The notes below the pieces were generated by a model that was not told the origin of the DNA, did no database searches, and saw only the letters and a program-made list of their open reading frames with translations. 64,000 nucleotides of DNA from QHXW01 sp963752965 (GTDB lineage: Bacteria > Acidobacteriota > Terriglobia > Bryobacterales > Bryobacteraceae), in the NCBI GenBank assembly GCA_963752965.1, contig CAVWAJ010000007.1, positions 62,001 through 126,000 of the forward strand. The letters run 5' to 3'. The first letter of the stretch is position 1, and every line of letters begins with the position of its first letter. Positions 42,969 to 51,592 of this stretch are shown here, one piece after another. The position numbers were made by a program, and so were the translations under genes.

Positions 42969-43466
42969 TTAGGCGGTCATCACGGCGGCGCCGATGTTCT
43001 GCCTTTGGCGCGCGTCATCGTGCCACGCCCGGCACGCCACGCTGATCGCACGCAGAACCTCGTCCTGCTGCAACGGCGTGGGCAGCAAATCGTAGCCGCC
43101 CGCGCTTAGTACTGCAATCCCAAAGTCCCCATTTGCTTGGTCGGAATAGACGAGAACGTTCGGTGGATTCGGCAACCGGCGCACGGCGCCCAACAACTCG
43201 CTCCATGTAGCGTCGGGCAACTCCTTTGGGCACACAATCACCGGTACGTCGTGCTCCTGAAGGAGGAGCAGGGCCTCATAGCGATCTGCCACCCAATGGA
43301 CCTGCCAGTTCGTGTGAACCAGAATGGAACGAAGGGACAAGCAGTCTTTGGAGGACCCGCTGATCGTTAGAAGCTCGACTCGGCGGGCTCTCTTGACCGG
43401 TTCCGCGCCCGGGACGACGTGTAACACTCCGCTTCCCTCGCTTTCCAGTGTCCTAGCAACCCTCAT
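42969..43466 (-). CDS. Stand-alone degenerate receiver-like protein
   Basis: 165 residues with a CheY-like fold from about residue 30: VELLTISGSSKDCLSLRSIL, VPVIVCPKELPDATWSELL, PPNVLVYSDQANGD and GGYDLLPTPLQQDEVLRAIS. The acidic pocket is lost, the phospho-Asp position is Pro/Lys-like (VCPKELPD), and the conserved late Lys reads Thr. It cannot be phosphorylated in the normal way. It is a clear paralogue of the protein at 60929-61363, sharing the LPDxxTW, LPNP and GGYDLL segments. It is first in the unit with the universal stress protein. A protein-protein signalling role is inferred. Confidence 0.75.
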   Translation of the reverse strand: MRVARTLESEGSGVLHVVPGAEPVKRARRVELLTISGSSKDCLSLRSILVHTNWQVHWVADRYEALLLLQEHDVPVIVCPKELPDATWSELLGAVRRLPNPPNVLVYSDQANGDFGIAVLSAGGYDLLPTPLQQDEVLRAISVACRAWHDDARQRQNIGAAVMTA

Positions 43467-43624
43467 ACCGTCAGCCGTACCAGTCTAGGCAATGGAGTGA
43501 GTGGACCCTATGAGGGATTTCGCTCAGCTCGCTGTGTAAAATCCTGTAGTTGATACGCATTATTCTCCTAGCAAAGGTGTACCAGTGAACGGCACCGGAA
43601 TTGCTTCCAAATTAAGGCCCTTGG

Positions 43625-43631
43625 AAAGGAG
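43625..43631 (+). promoter_or_regulatory. Shine-Dalgarno deciding the CBS gene start
   Basis: AAAGGAG lies 7 bp before ATG 43639 and supports that start over the in-frame ATG at 43585. Confidence 0.8.
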
Positions 43632-43638
43632 TTGCGGT

Positions 43639-44088
43639 ATGCCTATCGGTGACATTTGCGTCCGTGAAGTGGTAACTGCAACACGGGAAACGACTCTCCA
43701 GCAGGCTGCCCAGCTCATGCGGGAAAACCATGTGGGCGACCTGCTGGTGGTGGAGCAAATCAACGGGCTGCGGAAACCGGTCGGAATCGTGACCGACCGG
43801 GACATTGCCGTCGCCGTCGTAGCGCCGGGACTGGATCCGGCTGTCCTATCCGTCGGTGACGTCATGGGACCCGAACTGAAGACGGTGGATGAGGATGAGG
43901 GCATCTTCGAAACCTTGCATCAGATGAGGGACGCAGGAGTGCGGCGCATTGCCGTGATCACTCGCGAAAGTGCCCTGGTCGGCATTGTTTCTACGGATGA
44001 TATTGTTCAATTGCTCGCCGACGAACTGACCGAGGTGGCAAAACTGATTTCGCGCGAACGACGCCGGGAGATGGTGACGCGCCGCTGA
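43639..44088 (+). CDS. Tandem CBS-domain protein
   Basis: 149 residues from ATG 43639, forming a pair of CBS domains and nothing else. CBS1: CVREVVTATRETTLQQAAQL to KPVGIVTDRDIAVAVV. CBS2: VGDVMGPELKTVDEDEGIFE to LVGIVSTDDIVQLLADEL. The GIVTDRD and GIVSTDD ends are the nucleotide-contacting segments. Such Bateman modules bind AMP, ATP or related nucleotides as energy sensors. A charged tail ends the protein (ISRERRREMVTRR). It is divergent from the pseudo-receiver/stress-protein unit and convergent with the cysteine-rich membrane protein, with a terminator between. Confidence 0.93.
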   Translation: MPIGDICVREVVTATRETTLQQAAQLMRENHVGDLLVVEQINGLRKPVGIVTDRDIAVAVVAPGLDPAVLSVGDVMGPELKTVDEDEGIFETLHQMRDAGVRRIAVITRESALVGIVSTDDIVQLLADELTEVAKLISRERRREMVTRR

Positions 44089-44209
44089 GTGCTGCGATTT
44101 TTCACCCAACCCCCAGGCAATGCACGCTGCTAAGTCATTTGTTTTCTGAAGTAGCAATTTGGCAGGTTGCTTGCGAGGGAAAGTGCAAACCAACGAAGCC
44201 GAAGCAAAG

Positions 44210-44257
44210 CAACCGGGCCCGCTCCAAACTCCACGGAGCCGGCCCGGTTGTGTTATT
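44210..44257. terminator. Bidirectional hairpin terminator between convergent genes
   Basis: CAACCGGGCC (44210-44219) pairs with GGCCCGGTTG (44241-44250), extended inside by GCTCC/GGAGC with one mismatch; loop of about 9 bases. A T-rich tract (TGTTATT) follows on the plus strand. Confidence 0.65.
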
Positions 44258-44269
44258 GGCGGCCGTTTT

Positions 44270-44863
44270 TTACGAGTGCGGCCAGGGACGGTCGGTTACT
44301 AGCTCGGCGTGTTCGGCGCGGAACTTCTCCACTATCTTGCAATCCCAACAAACGGGCTGGTGAGTCGCCAGGGCATCGGGGATGTCCTCGGGCCGAAAGG
44401 TCTCCCATTCTTTGATTTCGCCTTCGGGGCTCTGGAGGGCGGGTTTGTGGTCGAACCATTGAATCTCGCCAAGGGGGCGCCGACAGTAAACGCACTCCTT
44501 GCCTTTGTACCAGTCATCCAGCACGGCGCGGAGCTGGCAGCCAAACGGCGAAAGTTCGATCTCGCGGATGCAGTCCTGGGCGCAGTCCTGACGCTCGGGC
44601 CAGCGGGTGCAGCTCGACAGATGGAGCTTCGGACCGTTCAATAGGGCGCTCATCGCGGCCAGAGGGGCATCGAGTTCCACGGCCTCGTGGTGATGGGTTT
44701 CCGGGCAGGTGATCACGCGTTTCCCGCGATACTTCGCGTAAGCCTGGATAAGCGCGACGACGGCGATTGCCAAGGCGATGAGGACAACCAAGCCGACCAA
44801 GACGTAGATACCGAGCAGCGTGGTCAGATACTTTCGAAATAGGGAATCGAAGGCCGTCAACAT
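44270..44863 (-). CDS. Cysteine/histidine-rich membrane protein of unknown function
   Basis: 197 residues with AGGAGG about 8 bp before the ATG. One strong membrane helix lies near the N-terminus (TLLGIYVLVGLVVLIALAIA). The rest is probably cytoplasmic and rich in Cys/His: CPETHHHEAVEL, SCTRWPERQDCAQDC, a CxxC pair in CVYCRRPLG and another in CWDC. Two CxxC pairs about 60 residues apart suggest a zinc ribbon or an iron-sulfur/haem site; no CxxCH is present. I do not recognise the family. It is convergent with the CBS gene and divergent from an ADOP permease. Confidence 0.75.
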   Translation of the reverse strand: MLTAFDSLFRKYLTTLLGIYVLVGLVVLIALAIAVVALIQAYAKYRGKRVITCPETHHHEAVELDAPLAAMSALLNGPKLHLSSCTRWPERQDCAQDCIREIELSPFGCQLRAVLDDWYKGKECVYCRRPLGEIQWFDHKPALQSPEGEIKEWETFRPEDIPDALATHQPVCWDCKIVEKFRAEHAELVTDRPWPHS

Positions 44864-44986
44864 GGCGGGAACCTCCTCAATAACTGCTTGCCTGCACCGA
44901 GATGACCAATTGGCACGCGGCGTGCAAACTGAGCATTACCAAGCGGAATGCTCGGACAGAGCGCGATATCTCACTGGCGCGGAGCG

Positions 44987-44992
44987 TAAATT
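44987..44992 (+). promoter_or_regulatory. TANNNT -10-like element before the ADOP gene
   Basis: TAAATT lies exactly 6 bp before ATG 44999, with no Shine-Dalgarno; a leaderless transcript is predicted. Confidence 0.35.
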
Positions 44993-44998
44993 CACCCA

Positions 44999-47455
44999 AT
45001 GCGGAGCATCTGGCAAGACCTGAGCTTCGGTCTCCGGCTGTTGCAGACGAACCCGGGATTTGCAGTGGTGGCGGTGCTCACGCTGGCGCTGGGGATTGCG
45101 GCCAACACGACGGTATTCAGTTGGATCGACGAATTGCTGCTGCGGCCCTTCCCCGGATCGAGCGATAGTCAGCAATTGGCGGTGCTCGAAATGAACACAC
45201 CGGGGGCGCCGAGCGGCGCAAACCAGACCTCGTACCCGGATTACCTGGACTATCGCGCCCATTTGAAATCCATTTCGGGCATGGCAGTGCATCGCGAGGA
45301 TGTTTTCGCCCTAGGGGAATCGATCCATGCGCAGGCGGTTTGGGGTGAGCTGGTTTCGGGCAACTATTTCGCGGTGCTAGGCGTTAAGCCGGTGCTGGGG
45401 CGGGTGTTCGGTCCGGAGGAAGACGGGGACAAGCTCGGCGCCTACCCGGTGGCGGTGATCAGCTACCGCCTTTGGCGCCACTATTTTCAAGCCGATCGCG
45501 GAATCATCGGCAAGAGTGTTCGCGTGAACCGGCACGAACTGACTGTGGTGGGGGTGGCGCCCGAGGAGTTTCGCGGGACGATGCCGGGGCTGGTTTTCGA
45601 AATCTGGATTCCGGTGACGATGGGGCCGGAACTGGAAGTCCTGGACGCTGGGGGTTTCCGCTCGCGCGACGCCAGGGACTTATATGGGCTGGTGCGCCTC
45701 AAGGCCGGTGTGGCGATCGAGCAGGCGCGGGCGGAGGCGGCAGCGTTTTCGCACAATCTGGAACGGATGTCGCCGCAGACAAATCGCGGCATCACGGCCA
45801 CCATTCTGCCGGCTTGGGAATTTCACAGCGCAGCGCCGGTTCTGCTGCTCAGACCGTTACGCATCCTGATGGCGTTCTCGGTTCTGGTGCTGCTGATCGT
45901 GTGCGCGAATGTGGCGAACCTGCTGCTGGCGCGCTCGATCGGGCGGCGCCGGGAGATCAGCATCCGGATGGCGATGGGCGCAGGATGGTGGCAGTTGCTT
46001 CGGCAACTGCTCACCGAGACGTTTCTGCTGGCGGGCGCGGGAACGATAGCGGGGTTGTGGTTGGCGCAGTGGATGGGCAGCATGCTGCCGGCGATGATTC
46101 CGAAAGTCGGTGTCACGGTGAACTGGGGGGCTCACATGCATTTCCGTGTGCTGGCGTTCACCATTTTGATTTGCGCGGGGGCCACGGTGCTTTCGGGCGC
46201 AGCGCCGGCGCTGGTGTGGCTGCGCACCGATGTCAACGAGACGCTGCGGGAAGGCGGCCGGACGGGAAGCCCGAGCGCGCAATCGCACCGCATGCGCGAC
46301 CTGTTGGTGGTGGCGGAGGTTGCACTGGCGACAGTGGCGCTGGTAGGAGCGGGACTGTTCCTGAGGAGTTTTCGCAATGCGCGGGCGATTTATCCGGGTT
46401 TCGACAAGAACCACGTACTGCTGGCGCAGTTTTATCTGGGCGGCACGGGATTCGACACGCGCGCCATGCAGGATTTCTTCGCGAGATTGGCGATGCAGCT
46501 GCGATCACTCCCGGGAGTGGTGGAGGCGAGCTTCGCCGACGACGCACCTCTGGGAACCACCGGGGGCCCGTACGCCGAAGTGGAGCCCGAGGGATATGTT
46601 CGCGGCGAGAGCGAATCGATGGACGTGAATCGCTTCCTGGTGGCGCCGCATTACTTCGACCTGCTGAAGAATCCGCTGGTGGAAGGGCGCGACTTCCGGG
46701 ATACCGACGACCGGTCTGCGCCACTGGTGATGATTGTGAACCAGACGTTCGCGCGGCGGTACTTTAATGGCGGCGAGGCGCTGGGCCGCAGGGTGCGCGT
46801 CGAACACAGATGGTTTACGGTAGTAGGACTGGCCCAGGACAGCAAGTATTTCGACGTTGGGGAAGCGCCGCGTCCGTTTTTCTTCGCGCCGTTCCGTCAG
46901 ATCTCCGGCAACGACACGCGGGTCCATTTGTTTGTGAGAGTAGCTGGCGATCCGGGCGAGTTCATTCCGACACTGCGGCGCGAGGTGGCGGCCCTGGACC
47001 CGAACGCGGGTGCATTTTTTCCCATGCCGCTGACGGAATGGACCGAGGTGACGATGCTGCCGCAGAAGGTGGCGGCGAGTCTGCTGGCCGCGATGGGCCT
47101 GATCTCGCTCGGGCTGGCGGCGGTGGGGCTATACAGCGTGATGGCGTACGCGGTGACACAGCGCACGCAGGAGTTCGGCGTTCGCATGGCGCTGGGCGCG
47201 CAACAGAGCGATGTGCTGCGCGATGTTCTGCGCAGAGGAATGAAGCTGACTATCGCGGGACTCGCGGCCGGAATGGCGGGCGCGTTCGCAGTGACGCGCC
47301 TGGTTTCGAGCATGCTGGTGAATGTGGACGCAGCCGATCCGGTGACATTCGGCGCGGTGGCGGTGTTTCTTGCGCTGGTGGCGCTGCTGGCGAGTTATCT
47401 GCCTGCACGGCGGGCGACGCGGGTGGACCCGATGGTGGCGCTGCGATGCGAGTAA
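44999..47455 (+). CDS. ADOP-type ABC permease (MacB-like, FtsX domains)
   Basis: 818 residues, the length and architecture of acidobacterial duplicated orphan permeases. The start DLSFGLRLLQTNPGFAVVAV leads into the first membrane helix (VLTLALGIAANTTVFSWIDE), a MacB periplasmic core domain, an FtsX-type membrane block (ILMAFSVLVLLIVCANVANL, RREISIRMAMGAGWWQ), a second periplasmic domain and a second FtsX block (LGLAAVGLYSVMAYAVTQRT, EFGVRMALGAQQSDVLRDVL). It ends PARRATRVDPMVALRCE. No ATPase gene is adjacent, hence 'orphan'. It may work with an ATPase elsewhere in transenvelope export of peptides or small molecules. A second such gene lies at 48109. Confidence 0.95.
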   Translation: MRSIWQDLSFGLRLLQTNPGFAVVAVLTLALGIAANTTVFSWIDELLLRPFPGSSDSQQLAVLEMNTPGAPSGANQTSYPDYLDYRAHLKSISGMAVHREDVFALGESIHAQAVWGELVSGNYFAVLGVKPVLGRVFGPEEDGDKLGAYPVAVISYRLWRHYFQADRGIIGKSVRVNRHELTVVGVAPEEFRGTMPGLVFEIWIPVTMGPELEVLDAGGFRSRDARDLYGLVRLKAGVAIEQARAEAAAFSHNLERMSPQTNRGITATILPAWEFHSAAPVLLLRPLRILMAFSVLVLLIVCANVANLLLARSIGRRREISIRMAMGAGWWQLLRQLLTETFLLAGAGTIAGLWLAQWMGSMLPAMIPKVGVTVNWGAHMHFRVLAFTILICAGATVLSGAAPALVWLRTDVNETLREGGRTGSPSAQSHRMRDLLVVAEVALATVALVGAGLFLRSFRNARAIYPGFDKNHVLLAQFYLGGTGFDTRAMQDFFARLAMQLRSLPGVVEASFADDAPLGTTGGPYAEVEPEGYVRGESESMDVNRFLVAPHYFDLLKNPLVEGRDFRDTDDRSAPLVMIVNQTFARRYFNGGEALGRRVRVEHRWFTVVGLAQDSKYFDVGEAPRPFFFAPFRQISGNDTRVHLFVRVAGDPGEFIPTLRREVAALDPNAGAFFPMPLTEWTEVTMLPQKVAASLLAAMGLISLGLAAVGLYSVMAYAVTQRTQEFGVRMALGAQQSDVLRDVLRRGMKLTIAGLAAGMAGAFAVTRLVSSMLVNVDAADPVTFGAVAVFLALVALLASYLPARRATRVDPMVALRCE

Positions 47456-47470
47456 TCATGAGCCGGCCAA

Positions 47471-47513
47471 CGGCGAACTCAAGTTCGCCGCGGCACGCTG
47501 AAGCGTGCGCCAC
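47471..47513. repeat. Two tandem palindromes including REP-like copy 2
   Basis: CGGCGAACT-CA-AGTTCGCCG (47471-47490) is followed at once by GCGGCACGC-TGAA-GCGTGCGCCAC (47490-47513), which is the same element as at 31395-31418. The pair lies between two convergent genes and touches the stop codon of the minus-strand gene; both hairpins could terminate or protect transcripts. Confidence 0.6.
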
Positions 47514-48031
47514 TAGGGAGTAACCAGCAGCGGAACGACTTGTGGCAAGGCGCGGGGGTTCTCGAGAACTAGCGCTGTCTGGCCGTTGTCCGAATTGAAA
47601 ACCTCCATGGTCGGAACGACGGAGCAGGACGGCGAGCCAGCGGCGGTGGAACCTGGGGTAACGGTGAAAGCCACCTGCACCGTGCCGTGAATTTCGAGGG
47701 GTGCGGGCGCACCCGGAGGCACTGGATAGTCGAAGTGAACCGCGTGGTCCTGGGTGACGGGCAGAGTCGTAGTCGCCAATGTGGCGCCCTGATCGTTGAG
47801 GAAGGTGAATGTCACCTGGCAGGAGCCTCCGGCCACCAACGGGCCACCCGTGGGAATGAGCAGAGCGTTGAGGCGCGACGACTGTCCCTCGACCATGCCG
47901 ACCATTCCAAGAGTGACGTACTGCGAACTGGACAAAAATGCCGGCTGCGCGCGCAGATGCGTGGCAGGATAGAGGACGAGACCGGCTACTAAGGATGCGA
48001 TGGCAAGGGCTACAGCGAAAGTTAGTTTCAT
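47513..48031 (-). CDS. Small secreted protein of unknown function
   Basis: Start chosen at ATG 48031, preceded by AAAGGT, giving 172 residues with a long signal peptide (FAVALAIASLVAGLVLYP). The mature part is beta-rich, probably a single immunoglobulin-like sandwich (CQVTFTFLNDQGATLATTTL, VQVAFTVTPGSTAAGSPSC), with two cysteines that could form a disulfide. It may be a secreted surface protein. I do not recognise the family. It lies between two ADOP permease genes, downstream of the minus-strand one (77 bp gap). Confidence 0.7.
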   Translation of the reverse strand: MKLTFAVALAIASLVAGLVLYPATHLRAQPAFLSSSQYVTLGMVGMVEGQSSRLNALLIPTGGPLVAGGSCQVTFTFLNDQGATLATTTLPVTQDHAVHFDYPVPPGAPAPLEIHGTVQVAFTVTPGSTAAGSPSCSVVPTMEVFNSDNGQTALVLENPRALPQVVPLLVTP

Positions 48032-48108
48032 GGTAGATACCTTTCTGATGAGCCTAGCAGATATCACTTTTACTATATGCTCGACAGTGGCGCAGCGTTG
48101 ACAGTGGC

Positions 48109-50508
48109 TCACTCGTGCCGCAGCGCGGTGGCGGGATCGATACTGGCGGCGCGGCGGGCGGGGAGAAAGCTGGCGGCGAGCGCAACAGCAACCAGCAGGG
48201 CAGGAATACCGATGAAGACCGTGACATCGGTGGACGTAACACCGTAGAGCAAAGATCCGATCAGCCGCGCGGCCGCGAGGCCGGCGGGGAGGCCAAAGGC
48301 TAAACCGGCTACTGCCAGGTAGGCGCCCTTACCGACTACCAGCCGCAGCAGATCCAAGCGCGTTGCACCGAGCGCCACGCGGATGCCCATTTCATGCACC
48401 CGCTGCGTCACCGAATACGCGATGACGCCATAGATCCCGATGGCGGCGAGCACCAGTGCGAACCCGGCGAAGCCGGAGAGGAGAGACATCATCAACCTAG
48501 GCTCGGAAACGGAATCGGAAACCACCTGGCGCATCGTGCGCAGACGCAGCACAGGCACATCGCGATCCACGGCATGGACCAGGTGAACAGCGGCGGCCGC
48601 CAGCCTGGCCGGGTCCCTGGCGGTACGCACAGCGACCCACTCGACACCTCCGAAAGGCTGCGCATAGGGCAAATAGATCTGCGACACGGGTGGATGCATA
48701 GGCTGCTGGGAATTCACGGCACCCACGATGCCGGCGATCGTTCGCCACTTATCAGCAAGCTTGATCTTTCGGCCGATGGGATCCTCGTTTGGGAAATATC
48801 GCCGGGCGAGCGTCTGGTCGATGATGACCACGAGGGGTGACGCCGCGGTATCGCGTTCGTCGAAATCGCGGCCTCGCAAGAGAGGCATTCCCATCGTGCG
48901 AAAGTAGTCTGGGGTTGCGGAGTTGTACTGGGCGCTCACGGCCATCCAGTCGGCGGACTTGGGACGGCCTTCAATTTCGAACGGACCGCCGCTGAATCCG
49001 CCGGTCATTGGGAGGGTGGCGACTGCTCCCGCGGCAGCGACGCCTGGCGCCGCACGGAGCCTGGTGAGCAACTCCTGATAGAACGCGGTGATGCGTGAGT
49101 CGGAGGAGTACCTCGCCGAGGGCAGGTCGAGCGCGAACGTGAGCACGTGTTCGGTTTGAATGCCGGTTTTCATCTCCATGACGAAGAGAAAATCCTTCAC
49201 CAGCAGACCGGCGCCAACGAGCAGGACCAGAGAGAGCGCGATCTCGCCGGCAACGAGTCCCGAGAGAAACCGGTTGCATGACCGTGTTCCGGTTGCCGAG
49301 CCGCCGCTCTTGAGCGCAGCATTCAGATCGGTTTTGGACGCGTAGAGAGCCGGAGCCAATCCGAAGGCGACGCCCGTCAGAATGGAAATGGCTAACGTGA
49401 AGGCGATCACGGTCAGGTCCAGACGCATGGTGGTGTCGAGAGCGAAGTCCTTGGGCGCGGCCGTGCGAAACGCGTCCATCAGCCAGGCAGCGAAAAGCAG
49501 ACCGAGAGCGCCCGCACCTAATGCGAGCAGAACGCTCTCTGTCAGCATCTGGCGTGCGACGCGGGCCTTGCTAGCGCCAAGCGAGACACGAATGGCGATT
49601 TCCCGCGCTCTTCCCGAAGCACGCACTAGCATGAGGCCCGCCACGTTGGCGCAGGCCAGCAGCAGAACGAACGTCACGGCAGAGAACAGGATGGCCGCAG
49701 GAGTCTTAATCTGATGCGCGAGGGAACCCTCAAGCGGCGAGACATCCACGTGCCAGTCTTTGTTTGTCTCCGGATACTGCTGCTCGAGCTGGTGCGCGAT
49801 GGCGCTCATGTCCGCCTGCGCGCGGGTGATCGAAATGCCGGGCTTGAGGCGCGCGATCACCGAATACTGATGCTGGAGCCGGTCGTTTCCAGGATCTTCC
49901 TGCAGCGGCGCCCAGAACTCGCATGTCTGTAGGCCGGGAAAGGCGAACCCCCTGGGCATGACGCCGAGGATCGTGTACGGCGCGCCATCGAGGATCATCA
50001 ACTGCCCGAGGATGTCGGAGCGTGCGCCGAAGCGGCGCTGCCAGGACGGGTAGCTGATCACGGCGACGCGCGGTCCTCCCGGTTTGTCTTCTTCGGGGAT
50101 GAAAAGTCGGCCCAGAACCGGCTGGATGCCAAGCACGCGGAAGAAACCCGCAGTGGGCCGGCCACCGTTGATGCGCTGCGGCTCGCCTTGGCCTGTGAGC
50201 GTGTAGGATCCGATCCAGGGGAGGATGGCCACCTCATCGAAGACGGTGTTTTGCTCGCGCCAGTCGAGAAAGTCGCGGTAGCCGGCGCCGCTGCTGTCGC
50301 CATGACCATGAATGGCTCTGAGCACAACGATACGGCTTGGTTCGGGGAACGGATACGGATGGAGCAGCAGGGCGTCCATCGCGCTGAAGATCGCGGTGTT
50401 CGCGCCGATGGCGAGCGCCAGAATCAGCACTGCGGCGGCGACGAACCCCGGGTTGCGGCGGAGAGTGCGGAGCGCGTAACGGGCGTCAGAGAGCAGACCC
50501 ATAGCCAT
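48109..50508 (-). CDS. ADOP-type ABC permease (MacB-like, FtsX domains)
   Basis: 799 residues; start MAMGLLSDARYALRTLRRNP, with the second ATG also possible. The domain series matches the other ADOP: helix 1 (LILALAIGANTAIFSAMDAL), periplasmic core, FtsX block 1 (FVLLLACANVAGLMLVRASG, EIAIRVSLGASKARVARQML), a second periplasmic part (DFDERDTAASPLVVIIDQTL) and FtsX block 2 (MGIRVALGATRLDLLRLVVG), ending PARRAASIDPATALRHE. As with its relative, no ATPase is encoded beside it. The two are clearly separate paralogues, not a recent duplication, since their periplasmic regions differ widely. Confidence 0.95.
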   Translation of the reverse strand: MAMGLLSDARYALRTLRRNPGFVAAAVLILALAIGANTAIFSAMDALLLHPYPFPEPSRIVVLRAIHGHGDSSGAGYRDFLDWREQNTVFDEVAILPWIGSYTLTGQGEPQRINGGRPTAGFFRVLGIQPVLGRLFIPEEDKPGGPRVAVISYPSWQRRFGARSDILGQLMILDGAPYTILGVMPRGFAFPGLQTCEFWAPLQEDPGNDRLQHQYSVIARLKPGISITRAQADMSAIAHQLEQQYPETNKDWHVDVSPLEGSLAHQIKTPAAILFSAVTFVLLLACANVAGLMLVRASGRAREIAIRVSLGASKARVARQMLTESVLLALGAGALGLLFAAWLMDAFRTAAPKDFALDTTMRLDLTVIAFTLAISILTGVAFGLAPALYASKTDLNAALKSGGSATGTRSCNRFLSGLVAGEIALSLVLLVGAGLLVKDFLFVMEMKTGIQTEHVLTFALDLPSARYSSDSRITAFYQELLTRLRAAPGVAAAGAVATLPMTGGFSGGPFEIEGRPKSADWMAVSAQYNSATPDYFRTMGMPLLRGRDFDERDTAASPLVVIIDQTLARRYFPNEDPIGRKIKLADKWRTIAGIVGAVNSQQPMHPPVSQIYLPYAQPFGGVEWVAVRTARDPARLAAAAVHLVHAVDRDVPVLRLRTMRQVVSDSVSEPRLMMSLLSGFAGFALVLAAIGIYGVIAYSVTQRVHEMGIRVALGATRLDLLRLVVGKGAYLAVAGLAFGLPAGLAAARLIGSLLYGVTSTDVTVFIGIPALLVAVALAASFLPARRAASIDPATALRHE

Positions 50509-50624
50509 TTGAGTAAGGCAATTCTGCTTCCATCCCAGCTAATGGAAACACTGGGGCAAGCTGGCCGTACGGCGTCCGTTTCCGGACGGTTGTGTCCTGA
50601 ATTCGGACAGATTTGGCGCGTCTG

Positions 50625-51509
50625 TCATCCCAGCAACCGCTTCGCCTTCCGGATGGCGGCTAGCTGCTCTGGTGTGGGCTGGGGGAACTTGAGGTGGAGA
50701 TCCTGGATGCCGGCGGTCAGGATTTCGGAAACGAGCGCGCGAGCGATCCACTTGTGGTCGGCGGGGATGATGTACCAAGGGGCGTACTTGGTGCTGGTGG
50801 CGCTCAGGGCGGCTTCGTAGGCTTCCACGTAATCATCCCAGTAGCCGCGTTCGGCGAGATCCGATTCGGAAAACTTCCAGTGCTTCTCGCGGTTTTCGAG
50901 ACGTTCAAGCAGGCGGCGCTTTTGCTCCTTCTTGGAAACGTGAAGAAAGAACTTGAGAATCACCGTGCGGTTCCGAGTCAGATGCCGCTCGAAGGAGTTG
51001 ATGTCGTCAAAACGCTCGCGCCATAGCGAGCGGCCCGGCGCGAGATACTGCTTTTCAAGCCACTCGGGATGGACACGGACCACGAGAACATCCTCATAGT
51101 ACGAACGGTTGAAAATGCCGATGCGGCCGCGCGCCGGAAGACACTTCGTATGCCGCCACAGGAAGTCGTGCTGGAGTTCTTCGTCGGAGGGGCGCTTAAA
51201 ACTGAAGACCTGGCAGCCCTGCGGATTGACGCCGCTCATGACGTGCTTGATGAGGCCGTCTTTGCCGGCAGCGTCCATGCCCTGGAGAACGACCAGCAGG
51301 GCGTACTTGTCGGACGCCCAGAGGAGATCCTGGGCGTCTGAGAGACGCTGCAAATTGCACTGTAGGATGTCTCGAGCTTCCTGTTCGAGGTTGTCGCCCT
51401 TCAGATTGCGAAGTTCTTTTGTGCCGGCCCAGACAGTATCCCAATCGCGGAGACGGACTTTGGCGTGGGGTTTGACACGGAGTACGTCGGAGGGTTCATT
51501 CTTAGCCAT
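50625..51509 (-). CDS. Polyphosphate kinase 2 family polyphosphate:nucleotide phosphotransferase
   Basis: 294 residues from ATG 51509; TAGAAT lies 10 bp upstream, and an in-frame ATG at 51521 overlaps that hexamer and is less likely. The PPK2 core is complete: Walker A LQGMDAAGKDGLIKHVMSGV, the lid-preceding SFKRPSDEELQHDFLWR, and Walker B region IGIFNRSYYEDVLVVRVHPE, followed by the conserved FERHLTRN, FLHVSKKEQKRRL and APWYIIPADHKWIAR. It transfers phosphate between polyphosphate and a nucleotide (AMP, ADP or GDP); the class cannot be fixed by eye. It is monocistronic as far as can be seen. Confidence 0.95.
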   Translation of the reverse strand: MAKNEPSDVLRVKPHAKVRLRDWDTVWAGTKELRNLKGDNLEQEARDILQCNLQRLSDAQDLLWASDKYALLVVLQGMDAAGKDGLIKHVMSGVNPQGCQVFSFKRPSDEELQHDFLWRHTKCLPARGRIGIFNRSYYEDVLVVRVHPEWLEKQYLAPGRSLWRERFDDINSFERHLTRNRTVILKFFLHVSKKEQKRRLLERLENREKHWKFSESDLAERGYWDDYVEAYEAALSATSTKYAPWYIIPADHKWIARALVSEILTAGIQDLHLKFPQPTPEQLAAIRKAKRLLG

Positions 51510-51592
51510 GGATGCTTGCATTCTACTGCAAGAACTTCACGAAGCGTCGGAGCGCAAGTTTTCCCTCGCCGCACCGAGACTGGCAGTTGAAC

